Shown here in pieces: positions 19,985 through 28,691 of a stretch of 64,000 nt of DNA. Under the pieces are notes generated by a model. It made no database searches. It saw nothing but the letters and a program-made list of their open reading frames with translations, and was not told where the DNA came from. The stretch comes from Alcanivorax sp. (GTDB taxonomy: Bacteria; Pseudomonadota; Gammaproteobacteria; Pseudomonadales; Alcanivoracaceae). Each line of letters starts with the position of its first letter. Positions within the stretch are counted from its first letter, which is position 1. The translations under genes were made by a program, and so were the position numbers. The DNA lies in the NCBI GenBank assembly GCA_022449455.1, contig JAKUPL010000011.1, positions 62,001 to 126,000 on the forward strand, written 5' to 3'.

Positions 19985-20671
19985 CTAAAGGGCGGTGGGG
20001 TCGATCTGATCGAACGACGAGACTTTCGGGTGGGCGCTGGCGTCGATGACCCCGTCCCGGTCCAGCAGCACCGTGCGCAGGCCGGCGGCGCGGGCCGCGT
20101 CCAGCTCCGCTTCCACGTCCGACAAAAACAGAATGGTTTCCGCCGGCTGGCCGATGGCCTGCTGGATCACGCGGTAGCTGTCCGCTTCTTTCTTGCCGCC
20201 GCTGGTGGTGTCGAAGAAACCACTGAACAGCGGCGTCAGGTCTCCCGCCTCGGAGTAGCCGAAGAACAGCTTCTGGGCGGCGATGGAGCCGGAGGAATAG
20301 ACGTACAGCGGCACCCCGGCGTGGTGCCATTGGCGCAGCCGGGGGGCGCTGTCCGGGTACAGGTGGGCACGGTAATCCCCCTGCTCGTAGCCGGCGCGCC
20401 AGATCAGCCCCTGCAGGGTTTTCAGCGGCGTGATCTTGCGGTCCTCGGCGATCCAGCGGCGCAGCACCCGGGCGGCCCGCGCCGGCGTGTCCAGCGCTTC
20501 GCCGGCCTGGTCGGCGGCCTCGCCCACGGCGGCGGCCACCGTCGGGTCGTCCCAGTGGCGCTCCAGAAACGCTTCCATCTGCCGGTCGGCGTAGGGGAAC
20601 AGCACGTCCTTGACGAAGGCGATGCTGCTGGTGGTGCCTTCGATGTCGGTGAGAATCGCGTTGACGGTCAT
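19985..20671 (-). CDS. mtnC: Enolase-phosphatase E1 (MtnC)
   Basis: 228 residues of the HAD superfamily. It converts 2,3-diketo-5-methylthiopentyl-1-phosphate to acireductone in methionine salvage. The first HAD motif is ILTDIEGTTSSIAFV (Asp nucleophile), the second YSSGS and the third region GGKKEADSYRVI with LFLSDVEAELDAA. The length matches the family (about 229). It is the last gene of the mtnA-B-D-C operon, eight bases after mtnD. Confidence 0.96.
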   Translation of the reverse strand: MTVNAILTDIEGTTSSIAFVKDVLFPYADRQMEAFLERHWDDPTVAAAVGEAADQAGEALDTPARAARVLRRWIAEDRKITPLKTLQGLIWRAGYEQGDYRAHLYPDSAPRLRQWHHAGVPLYVYSSGSIAAQKLFFGYSEAGDLTPLFSGFFDTTSGGKKEADSYRVIQQAIGQPAETILFLSDVEAELDAARAAGLRTVLLDRDGVIDASAHPKVSSFDQIDPTAL

Positions 20672-20679
20672 CGGCCGGT

Positions 20680-21225
20680 TCAGTTTTCCAGGCGGTTGAA
20701 GCGCAGGGCGATGTCATCGCCGGTGAAGTGGGCGACCCAGCCGTCCGGGTTGTTGAACAGACGGATGGCGGTGAAGCGCGGGTTGGGCCCCATGTCGAAC
20801 CAGTGCGGGGTATTGGCCGGCACCGAGATCAGGTCGCCCTTGCTGCACAGCACCTCGTAGACACGCTCGCCGATGTGCAGGGTGAACAGGCCCTGGCCGT
20901 CCACGAAGAAGCGTACCTCGTCCTCGCCGTGGCGGTGCTCGTCCAGGAACTTGACCCGCGCCGCGTCCTTCTGGGGGTGGTCCGGGGTCATGCTGACCAC
21001 GTCCACGGTCTGGTAGCCTTCCTCGCGCATCAGACGCTGGATGTCGTCCTTGTAGGCTTCGATCACCTGTTCCTGGGTGGGCTGGTCGGCCAGTTCGGCG
21101 TTGGCGTCCCATTGCTCGTAGCGCACGCCGACCTTGTTCAGTTCCTCGGCCATGGCCAGCTTGTCATTGACGATCATCTCCGGGGTTTCCGGGTGGCCGT
21201 CGCGGTAGATCTTCAGGTTGCTCAT
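20680..21225 (-). CDS. mtnD: Acireductone dioxygenase (MtnD)
   Basis: 181 residues, a cupin that oxidises acireductone to 2-keto-4-methylthiobutyrate and formate (iron form) or to methylthiopropionate, CO and formate (nickel form). The metal ligands are visible in EHRHGEDEVRFFVDG (two His and Glu) plus the later His in NTPHWFDMG. The length equals that of characterised enzymes (about 180). It lies between mtnB (29 bases upstream) and mtnC. Confidence 0.96.
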   Translation of the reverse strand: MSNLKIYRDGHPETPEMIVNDKLAMAEELNKVGVRYEQWDANAELADQPTQEQVIEAYKDDIQRLMREEGYQTVDVVSMTPDHPQKDAARVKFLDEHRHGEDEVRFFVDGQGLFTLHIGERVYEVLCSKGDLISVPANTPHWFDMGPNPRFTAIRLFNNPDGWVAHFTGDDIALRFNRLEN

Positions 21226-21254
21226 AGCGGTCCTCGTTCAGGTCGCGGCCCGGG

Positions 21255-21884
21255 TCAGCCCAGCCGGCGGCGGTCCAGTTCCACCGCCAGCAGGGTTTCC
21301 AGGGCTTCCAGCTGCCGGTAACAGGCGGTCATGTCCGCCGCCCAGGTGTAAAGGCCGTGGCCACGGATCAGATAGGCGTGGGTGATGTGCCCGGCGTCCA
21401 GCTGGCGGTCCACGTCCGCGGCCAGGGCGGCGATGTCCTGGCTGTTGTCGAACACCGGAATGGTAAGCCGGGTGTCGTGGGTTTGCACACCGTCCAGGGC
21501 CTTGAGCAGCTCATAGCCTTCCAGGGTCAGGTGGTCGGCGGGCCAGTGCATGGTCAGCACGGTGGCGGCGTGGCTGTGGGTGTGCAGCACCGCGCCGATG
21601 GCCGGGTCGCGGCGGTACAGGCCGGTGTGCAGCAGGGTCTCCGCCGACGGCTTGCCGTCGCCCACCGGGCGGCCGTCCAGGTCCACCACCATGATGTCGG
21701 TTTCCTGCAGCAGGCCCTTGTCGCGGCCGGAGCGGGTGATCGCCGCGTGGCCGGCGTTCAGGCGCAGGGAGTAATTGCTGCTGGTGGCCGGCGACCAGCC
21801 GTGCTGATAGAGCCGGCGGCCGGTGGCGGCCAGGGTGCGGGCCGCCTCCCGGTAGGCGCTGGTGGAGTAGGGGCGTTCGGTCAT
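21255..21884 (-). CDS. mtnB: Methylthioribulose-1-phosphate dehydratase (MtnB)
   Basis: 209 residues of the class II aldolase/adducin fold. It dehydrates methylthioribulose-1-phosphate. The substrate region SSNYSLRL and the zinc ligands HTHSHAATV and IRGHGLYTW are present. The start at 21884 (MTERPYSTS) overlaps the mtnA stop by four bases; longer frames run into mtnA. The order mtnA-mtnB-mtnD-mtnC follows the pathway. Confidence 0.95.
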   Translation of the reverse strand: MTERPYSTSAYREAARTLAATGRRLYQHGWSPATSSNYSLRLNAGHAAITRSGRDKGLLQETDIMVVDLDGRPVGDGKPSAETLLHTGLYRRDPAIGAVLHTHSHAATVLTMHWPADHLTLEGYELLKALDGVQTHDTRLTIPVFDNSQDIAALAADVDRQLDAGHITHAYLIRGHGLYTWAADMTACYRQLEALETLLAVELDRRRLG

Positions 21885-22918
21885 GACGGTCTCCGCGCGA
21901 AATGGTCGGCCAGGGCCTGCCGGTCCGGGGACCGGATCACGCCGCTCTCGGTGACGATGGCGGTGATCAGTTCCGCCGGGGTCACGTCGAAGGCCGGGTT
22001 GTAGACCGGGCAGCCGTCTGGCGCCATGGCGGTGCCGCCAAAGCGGCGGACTTCGTCCGGGTCCCGTTCCTCGATCACGATGCCGGCGCCGTTTTCCATG
22101 GCCGGGTCCAGGGTGGAATCCGGCGCCGCCACGATGAACGGCAGGCGATGATGCCGGGCCAGCACCGCGAGATTGTAGGTGCCGATCTTGTTGGCGGTGT
22201 CGCCGTTGGCGGCGATGCGGTCGGCACCCACCACCACCGCGTCCACCTGGCCGCGGGCCATCAGCAGGCCGGCGGCGCTGTCCGCCACCAGGGTCACCGG
22301 AATGTTTTCCTGCATCAGTTCCCAGGCGGTCAGGCGGGCGCCCTGCAGCCAGGGCCGGGTTTCGCCGGCGAACACCGTCTTCAGGTGGCCGTTGCGCCAG
22401 GCGGAGCGCACGATGCCCAGGGCGGTGCCGTGGCCGCCGGTGGCCAGGGCGCCGGTGTTGCAATGGGTATAAAGGGAGGCGTTGGGCGGCAGCAGGGCGG
22501 CGCCCAGTTCGCCGAGGCGCTGGTTGGCGGCCTGGTCGTCCTGGTGGATGCGTTCAGCCTCGCGCACCAGCCGTTTGCCCAGGGCGGCGCCGGGCTCGCC
22601 GTCGAAGCGGGCGCGCAGCCGGTCCAGGGCCCAGAACAGGTTCACCGCCGTGGGCCGGCTGGCGGCCAGCACGTCCAACGCCGGCGCCAGCCGCGCGGCG
22701 CTGGCGCCGGGGCCCAGTCGCAACGCTTCCAGGGCCAGGCCATAGGCGGCGGTGATGCCGATGGCCGGCGCGCCGCGCACCGCCATCTGGCGAATGGCGT
22801 CGGCGGCGCCGGCGGCGTCACGCACGTCCAGCCACTCGGTGTGGGCGGGCAGGCGGCGCTGGTCGAGCAGCAGCAGATGATCGTCGAGCCAGTGAATGGC
22901 GGGGCTTTCAATCGGCAT
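21881..22918 (-). CDS. mtnA: Methylthioribose-1-phosphate isomerase (MtnA)
   Basis: 345 residues, an eIF2B-alpha-like isomerase that turns methylthioribose-1-phosphate into methylthioribulose-1-phosphate. The signatures RGAPAIGITAAYG, THCNTGALATGGHGTALG (catalytic Cys) and VVGADRIAANGDTANKIGTY (catalytic Asp) are all present. It is the first mtn gene; the small membrane gene upstream overlaps it by 11 bases. No mtnP/mtnN/mtnK is nearby, so its substrate must come from a gene elsewhere. Confidence 0.96.
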   Translation of the reverse strand: MPIESPAIHWLDDHLLLLDQRRLPAHTEWLDVRDAAGAADAIRQMAVRGAPAIGITAAYGLALEALRLGPGASAARLAPALDVLAASRPTAVNLFWALDRLRARFDGEPGAALGKRLVREAERIHQDDQAANQRLGELGAALLPPNASLYTHCNTGALATGGHGTALGIVRSAWRNGHLKTVFAGETRPWLQGARLTAWELMQENIPVTLVADSAAGLLMARGQVDAVVVGADRIAANGDTANKIGTYNLAVLARHHRLPFIVAAPDSTLDPAMENGAGIVIEERDPDEVRRFGGTAMAPDGCPVYNPAFDVTPAELITAIVTESGVIRSPDRQALADHFARRPS

Positions 22919-23378
22919 CAGGGTCCCTTACTTGGTGATCGCCCGGCGGGGCATCACTCGGCGGATTGAGGGGCGGGCGACGGTAGCGGCGCCGGATCCA
23001 GTTCACCGAGCGCAGTACGCCGGGGCGGCGCATGATAGCGCGTTCCAACCGGTATTTCCCCGGGAAGGTGCTGACCATCAGCGCGATCAGAATGGTCAGA
23101 ATGCCCTGGCCGGGCAGCACCAGCATCAGGACCCCGGCGGCCAGCAGCACCAGCGCCAGAGCGTTGCGGATCACCCACAGTCCCCAGGCCAGCGGCCCGC
23201 GATAGCGCACCGGTCGCGACGGCTGGTGGAAATAGTCCACCGGCATGCGCACCACCAGCCAGGGGATCGCCAGCATCGACGCCAGCGCCATGATCACGCC
23301 GATCACGGTGAGTGCCGGCAGCCAGGGTTCCACGGCGCCGATCAGCGGCGCCAGCCCGGCGGGCCATTGGAAATTCAA
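22908..23378 (-). CDS. Small PGPGW-like membrane protein upstream of mtnA
   Basis: 156 residues from a TTG at 23378 with GGAGA six bases upstream; another TTG at 23402 lacks a ribosome site. It has two hydrophobic regions (about residues 20-45 and 70-105). The segment MLVLPGQGILTILIALMV, followed by FPGKYRLERAI and a basic tail, resembles the PGPGW transmembrane family (PGPGW reads PGQGI here). Its function is unknown. It overlaps mtnA by 11 bases and would be cotranscribed with the methionine-salvage genes. Confidence 0.7.
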   Translation of the reverse strand: MNFQWPAGLAPLIGAVEPWLPALTVIGVIMALASMLAIPWLVVRMPVDYFHQPSRPVRYRGPLAWGLWVIRNALALVLLAAGVLMLVLPGQGILTILIALMVSTFPGKYRLERAIMRRPGVLRSVNWIRRRYRRPPLNPPSDAPPGDHQVRDPDAD

Positions 23379-23524
23379 ACGTCGTCTCCAGATCGCGACC
23401 AAGGCCGCGTTTTGTGGTCGCTGCTACCGTGTCGGTGGTCGCCTTGATGGGTCGCCGCCGCCCTGTGGCGTACAATGGCGGCACTGAACCGGCAATTCAA
23501 TCGCTCTGCGGCAGGAGAGACCCC

Positions 23525-23977
23525 ATGGTTTGGAAACTGATTCTCGCGGTACTGGTCGGGCTGGCCATCGGCGCCGCCCTGGGCGGTCTGGCGTGGCGCT
23601 GGATGGCGCGCCGCCAGGAACGGGCCCGCCAGACGGCCCGTTACCGTGAACTGGTGGACAGCCTGGACGTGCTGAGCCGTGCCCTGTTGCAGGGGCAGGT
23701 GGACAGCAGCGAGGCCAGCATCCGCATGGCGGTGCTGCTCGACTGCCTGCCGGCGGACGTGGCGCCCAAGGTGGATCTGGCCGCCATTCATCAGTTGGCG
23801 GAGGACTGCGGCGGCTTTGACCGTGGCGAGGAACGGCGCCGGCTGACGCCGGCGGAGCGCAACCGCCAGGATCTGGCGCGGCTGCAATTGGAGGACGATC
23901 AGAACCCGGCGGTGCTGGCCGCCGCCGGCCGTCTGCAGGGCGTGATCGGCGAGTGGCGCACCCGGTTGTCGGCCTGA
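23525..23977 (+). CDS. DUF2489 family membrane-anchored protein
   Basis: 150 residues from ATG 23525 (AGGAGAG upstream). One N-terminal transmembrane helix (LILAVLVGLAIGAALGGLAWRWM) is followed by a basic stretch and a helical cytoplasmic domain (RELVDSLDVLSRALLQGQVDSSEASIRMAVLLDCL). This architecture and the length match the uncharacterised gammaproteobacterial DUF2489 family. It is divergent from the PGPGW-like/mtn operon. No function can be assigned. Confidence 0.72.
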   Translation: MVWKLILAVLVGLAIGAALGGLAWRWMARRQERARQTARYRELVDSLDVLSRALLQGQVDSSEASIRMAVLLDCLPADVAPKVDLAAIHQLAEDCGGFDRGEERRRLTPAERNRQDLARLQLEDDQNPAVLAAAGRLQGVIGEWRTRLSA

Positions 23978-24151
23978 TCGCGGGGCAAGCCGCCCCGACG
24001 CGCCCCCGCGGGAGCGGCTGCAGCGGCGACCCGGCGGTGCTGGCGAGCACTGGCTCTACAGACGCGCCCGCCAGTCTCGAAAGCGGCGAGGCGCGAGCGA
24101 CCATGCAGTATCATCGCGCCTCCGTTTTCGCAGTGAAGCCGACTCAGAATT

Positions 24152-24832
24152 ATGAGCCAAACCTCCCTGTACGTGGCCTTTCCGGCCTCCGATACCCTGC
24201 GTGACCGCATCGACGCCTTTATCGACGCCACCGCCCGGGAACCCGGTCGCAATCATGTGGACAGCCTCGACGCGATCATGGATCCGTTTCTCGACGAGGT
24301 CCTGCACACCTATTTCACCGGCCCCATCGACGCGGTGAACGCCAAGGGCCCGGCGGTCAATGTGATCCTCGGCGCCATGAAGGTGATCAGCAAGGCGGCC
24401 CACGGCCTGGCCGGGCGGCTGATGCGCAAGACCAGTATCGAGGAGCAGCAGGCCCTGGCCGCGCACTTCTCGGCCTTGCGTCTGGAGAAGGACGGTCAGG
24501 TGTTCATCGGTTACCCGCTGACCCCGGCCCTGGCGGAGCGCGCCAGCCTGGTATTCCAGGAGTTCGCCGACGGCCAGGGCGAAATGAAGCATCTGGTGGA
24601 AGTGATGGACGGCATCAGCGCCGGCGCCATCGAGAACTATCTGGACAAGACCGTGGGCAATCTGGAGCTGGGCCGCATCAACCGGGGCCTGGTGGCCGGC
24701 GCCCGCGCGACCATCAAGAAAGCGTCCGCGTCGTCCGTGGAAAAAGGCATCCCGGCCATGGACCGGGAACACCGCCAGCCGGTGGTGGCCTATTTCGAAT
24801 CGCTGCTGCTGGATCTGCGGCCGGCGACCTGA
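24152..24832 (+). CDS. Conserved hypothetical protein
   Basis: 226 residues with no signal peptide or membrane span. It is predicted mostly helical, with acidic and basic stretches (HVDSLDAIMDPFLDEVLHTYF; LMRKTSIEEQQALAAHF). I do not recognise the family. Codon use and GC content match the neighbours, and a strong terminator follows, so it is a real single-gene unit. The 170-base spacer before it is GC-rich with no clear promoter. Confidence 0.65.
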   Translation: MSQTSLYVAFPASDTLRDRIDAFIDATAREPGRNHVDSLDAIMDPFLDEVLHTYFTGPIDAVNAKGPAVNVILGAMKVISKAAHGLAGRLMRKTSIEEQQALAAHFSALRLEKDGQVFIGYPLTPALAERASLVFQEFADGQGEMKHLVEVMDGISAGAIENYLDKTVGNLELGRINRGLVAGARATIKKASASSVEKGIPAMDREHRQPVVAYFESLLLDLRPAT

Positions 24833-24853
24833 ACTCCGCCGCCGTCGCCGATG

Positions 24854-24886
24854 AAAAAACGGGCCGCCCCTGGGCGGCCCGTTTTC
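24854..24886. terminator. Bidirectional rho-independent terminator
   Basis: A-run, then CGGGCCGCCC / GGGCGGCCCG stem with a very short loop, then TTTT. It lies between the convergent hypothetical gene (ends 24832) and the AlgP-like gene (ends 24912) and can serve both strands. Confidence 0.9.
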
Positions 24887-24911
24887 GTTGGGGTGTCCCG
24901 CGAAGACCGGC

Positions 24912-25601
24912 TCAGTTCGTACCGGTGTCCGAGGACGGGGAGGGCGTGCCGCTGGCCGTGGAGGAAGCGCCGGAGCTTGCCGCTTTCTTGGGCGCCGCCT
25001 TGCGAGCGGTGGCTTTTTTGCTGGCGGCTTTTTTGGTGGTGGCCTTCTTGGCGGGGCTTTTGCCAGCGGCGGACTTCTTGGCGGCCGTCTTTTTGGCGGT
25101 GGCTTTTTTGGCCGCGCTCTTCTTCGCCGTGCTCTTCTTGGCGGCCGCTTTCTTCGCCGTGGCTTTCTTCGGGGTCACCTTCTTCTCGATATCGCGGGCG
25201 CGTTTTTCCAAGTCCTTCTGATACTGGTTGATCACCTTGGCCAGGCTGTTGGCCTGCTTGGCGGTGGCCTTGAGCACCCGCACCTCGGTTTCCAGAAAAC
25301 GCTTGCGGGCCTCGGAGTCATCCACGCGCTGGCGGGCGTCGTCCACCGCCTTGCGGGCCCGGTCCACCTGCCGCTGTACCGTGGAGGTGGCTTTCTCCCG
25401 GTACTCCGCCTGCAGTTTTTCCAGCCGGTTGAGGCGTTCGCGGCGGCGCTGCATTTCTTCATTGACCCGTTTGCGGGCCTTTTCCAGCTGGGTTTCCAAC
25501 TGCGCGATCTGCTTGTCCCGTTCCTGATCGAAGCGCTCGGCGAGCTTGCGGATCTGACCCTGCAATTCGTCGAGGCGGTCTCTTACCTTATTAGCGGCCA
25601 T
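24912..25601 (-). CDS. AlgP / histone H1-like protein with lysine-alanine repeat tail
   Basis: 229 residues in two parts. Residues 1-140 are a long, highly charged coiled coil (RLNRLEKLQAEYREKAT). Residues 140-210 are lysine/alanine repeats of the KKxxAKK type, as in histone H1 and Pseudomonas AlgP (AlgR3), followed by a Ser/Thr-rich end (SSGASSTASGTPSPSS). Such proteins bind DNA and affect transcription; in P. aeruginosa AlgP influences alginate genes. The repeat number varies among strains because the tract is recombinogenic. GGGAG precedes the ATG at 25601. Confidence 0.82.
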   Translation of the reverse strand: MAANKVRDRLDELQGQIRKLAERFDQERDKQIAQLETQLEKARKRVNEEMQRRRERLNRLEKLQAEYREKATSTVQRQVDRARKAVDDARQRVDDSEARKRFLETEVRVLKATAKQANSLAKVINQYQKDLEKRARDIEKKVTPKKATAKKAAAKKSTAKKSAAKKATAKKTAAKKSAAGKSPAKKATTKKAASKKATARKAAPKKAASSGASSTASGTPSPSSDTGTN

Positions 25602-25831
25602 GGATGACTCCCTTTCCCCTTGAGTGATTGGCGGTGCGGATCGCCGGACTACCGATCCGCTTGAAACTGTATGTCACATTTTTGCCCTGGACAACCGCCG
25701 CCGCGCCCGGGAATGGCGGCTTTATGATGCAATCGTGTAACCGCGCCACGGCGGGTCGCAGCGGCGCCGGTGAATTGTGGTTTGCCCGGTGAACGGGGAT
25801 ACTGGGCGCCTTATCAACGGACGGATCGATT

Positions 25832-26749
25832 ATGCCGGTTTCCTTCGATGGCAAATTGGTGGTGGCGATCAGCTCCCGGGCGCTGTTTGATCTCAGCGAC
25901 AGCCACCAGGTGTTCGAGCAGCAAGGGCTGGATGCCTTTCAGGATTACCAGGTCGCCCACGAGGACGACGTGCTGGCCCCCGGCGACGCCTTCGCCCTGG
26001 TCAAGAAGCTGCTGGCCATCAATGAGATGGAGGAGGGGCGCGGCCGGGTGGAAGTGATCCTGCTGTCGCGCAACAGCTCCGACACCGGCCTGCGCGTGTT
26101 CAATTCCATCGAGCACTACGGCCTGCCCATCACCCGCGCCGCCTTCGCCGGCGGCGAGAGTCCGCACCGCTATGTGCCGGCGTTCGGCGCCCATGTGTTT
26201 CTGTCCACCCACGCGGAGGATGTGCGTCGGGCCCTGGACGCCGGTTTCGCCGCCGCCACCATTCTGTCCCGCGGCAGCCTGGACCCCACCGACTCGGTGT
26301 TGCGCATCGCCTTCGACGGCGACGCCGTGCTGTTCTCCGACGAGTCCGAGCAGGTCTTTCAAAGCGACGGCCTGGAGGCGTTCGCCGCCAACGAGAAGAG
26401 CGCCGCCCGCCAGCCGCTCAGCGACGGCCCGTTCCGGGGGTTTCTGGAAGCGCTGCATCAGATCCAGCGGGAGTTCACCCCGGATCGCTGCCCGATCCGC
26501 ACCGCCCTGGTCACCGCCCGCTCGGCGCCGGCCCACGAGCGGGTGGTGCGCACCCTGCGCAGCTGGGGCATCCGCATCGACGAAAGCCTGTTTCTGGGCG
26601 GGCTGCCCAAGGGTGAGTTCCTGCGCGCCTTCGGCGCCGACGTGTTCTTCGATGACCAGCAGGGCCACTGCGAATCCGCCAGTCGTCATGTGGCCGCCGG
26701 CCATGTGCCCCACGGCATTTCCAACCCGCGTCGCGAATCCGGCCAATAA
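25832..26749 (+). CDS. Cytosolic 5'-nucleotidase (NT5C1-like family)
   Basis: 305 residues. The opening KLVVAISSRALFDLSDSHQVF is the hallmark of the 5'-nucleotidase family that includes vertebrate NT5C1A, with the phosphatase Asp in the LFDL stretch. VILLSRNSSDTGLRVFNSI and VTARSAPAHERVVRTLRSWG follow the HAD-like second motif, and ADVFFDDQQGH supplies the metal-binding acidic residues. It probably releases nucleosides from nucleoside monophosphates in the cytoplasm. No signal peptide is seen. It is divergent from the AlgP-like gene and monocistronic. Confidence 0.86.
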   Translation: MPVSFDGKLVVAISSRALFDLSDSHQVFEQQGLDAFQDYQVAHEDDVLAPGDAFALVKKLLAINEMEEGRGRVEVILLSRNSSDTGLRVFNSIEHYGLPITRAAFAGGESPHRYVPAFGAHVFLSTHAEDVRRALDAGFAAATILSRGSLDPTDSVLRIAFDGDAVLFSDESEQVFQSDGLEAFAANEKSAARQPLSDGPFRGFLEALHQIQREFTPDRCPIRTALVTARSAPAHERVVRTLRSWGIRIDESLFLGGLPKGEFLRAFGADVFFDDQQGHCESASRHVAAGHVPHGISNPRRESGQ

Positions 26750-26832
26750 CCGCGCGGTCGCCGGGGCCCGGCATTGCCAGCCTCTTCACGTGCTACTATG
26801 CTTGGAACGCATAATCGCCCGCATTTTTATAA

Positions 26833-27870
<1,038 letters not shown>

Positions 27871-27978
27871 CGGCCGCGCCGGGCGCCGTTGCAAAGCCAC
27901 CGGGGCGCGGCTACATTGTGCGCGCCTTTTACCGGGCACTTACCGATTACCGAGCATTGACCGTTTAAGGGGATCACC

Positions 27979-28596
27979 GTGGAATTGCTTTGTCTGGACC
28001 TGGAAGGGGTGCTGATTCCGGAAATCTGGATCAACTTCGCCGAGCGCACCGGCATCGACGAACTGCGCGCCACCACCCGGGACATCCCGGACTACGACGA
28101 GCTGATGAAAATGCGGCTCGGCATCCTCGACCAGCACGGCTACGGCCTGCCGGACATCCAGAAGGTGATCGACACCCTGGAGCCCCTGGACGGCGCGGTG
28201 GACTTCGTGGAGTGGGCCCGCGAGCATTTCCAGCTGATCATTCTGTCGGACACCTTCTATGAGTTCGCCCGCCCGCTGATGCGCAAGCTGGGCTCACCGA
28301 CCCTGTTCTGCCACAAGCTGGCGGTGGACGACAACGGCCGCATCACCGACTATCTGCTGCGCCAGAAGGACCCCAAACGGGCTTCCGTGAAAGCCCTGCA
28401 CACCCTGAACTACCGCATTATCGCCGCCGGTGACTCCTACAACGACACCACCATGCTCAGCGAAGCGGACCAGGGCATCCTGTTCCACGCCCCGGACAAT
28501 GTGATCCGCGAGTTCCCGCAATTCCCGGCGGTGCACAGCTACGACGACCTGAAGAAAGAGATCGTCAAGGCGAGCCAGCGCGACCTGCCTCTGTAA
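27979..28596 (+). CDS. thrH: Phosphoserine phosphatase / homoserine phosphotransferase ThrH
   Basis: 205 residues from a GTG start at 27979, with AAGGGG about eight bases upstream. The HAD motif I is CLDLEGVLIPEIW (the Glu between the Asp and Gly is typical of ThrH), motif II LSDTF, and motif III/IV AAGDSYNDTTML. P. aeruginosa ThrH removes phosphate from phosphoserine and can transfer it to homoserine, so it bears on serine and threonine synthesis. The length is the same (205). It is convergent with pabB across a palindromic repeat. Confidence 0.94.
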   Translation: MELLCLDLEGVLIPEIWINFAERTGIDELRATTRDIPDYDELMKMRLGILDQHGYGLPDIQKVIDTLEPLDGAVDFVEWAREHFQLIILSDTFYEFARPLMRKLGSPTLFCHKLAVDDNGRITDYLLRQKDPKRASVKALHTLNYRIIAAGDSYNDTTMLSEADQGILFHAPDNVIREFPQFPAVHSYDDLKKEIVKASQRDLPL

Positions 28597-28610
28597 CGTT
28601 TCCTGCCGAT

Positions 28611-28691
28611 CCGTAGGAGCGGTAGCCTCACCGCGATCCGGCGCCGGCATCCGGGCGCCGGGCGATCGCGGTCGAACGGCCGCTGCTACGG
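28611..28691. repeat. REP-like nested palindrome between thrH and pabB
   Basis: Three nested pairs of arms: CCGTAGGAGCGG (28611) with CCGCTGCTACGG (28680), one mismatch; ACCGCGATC (28630) with GATCGCGGT (28664); CCGGCGCC (28638) with GGCGCCGG (28654). The right arm contains the pabB stop codon. The GTAGGAGCGG end resembles REP-type elements of pseudomonads. It probably acts as a bidirectional terminator or transcript stabiliser. Confidence 0.8.

Noticed and set aside
23985-24065. REP-like palindrome downstream of the DUF2489 gene
   Set aside because: The sequence is GC-rich and REP-like in flavour, but I could not find convincing paired arms.
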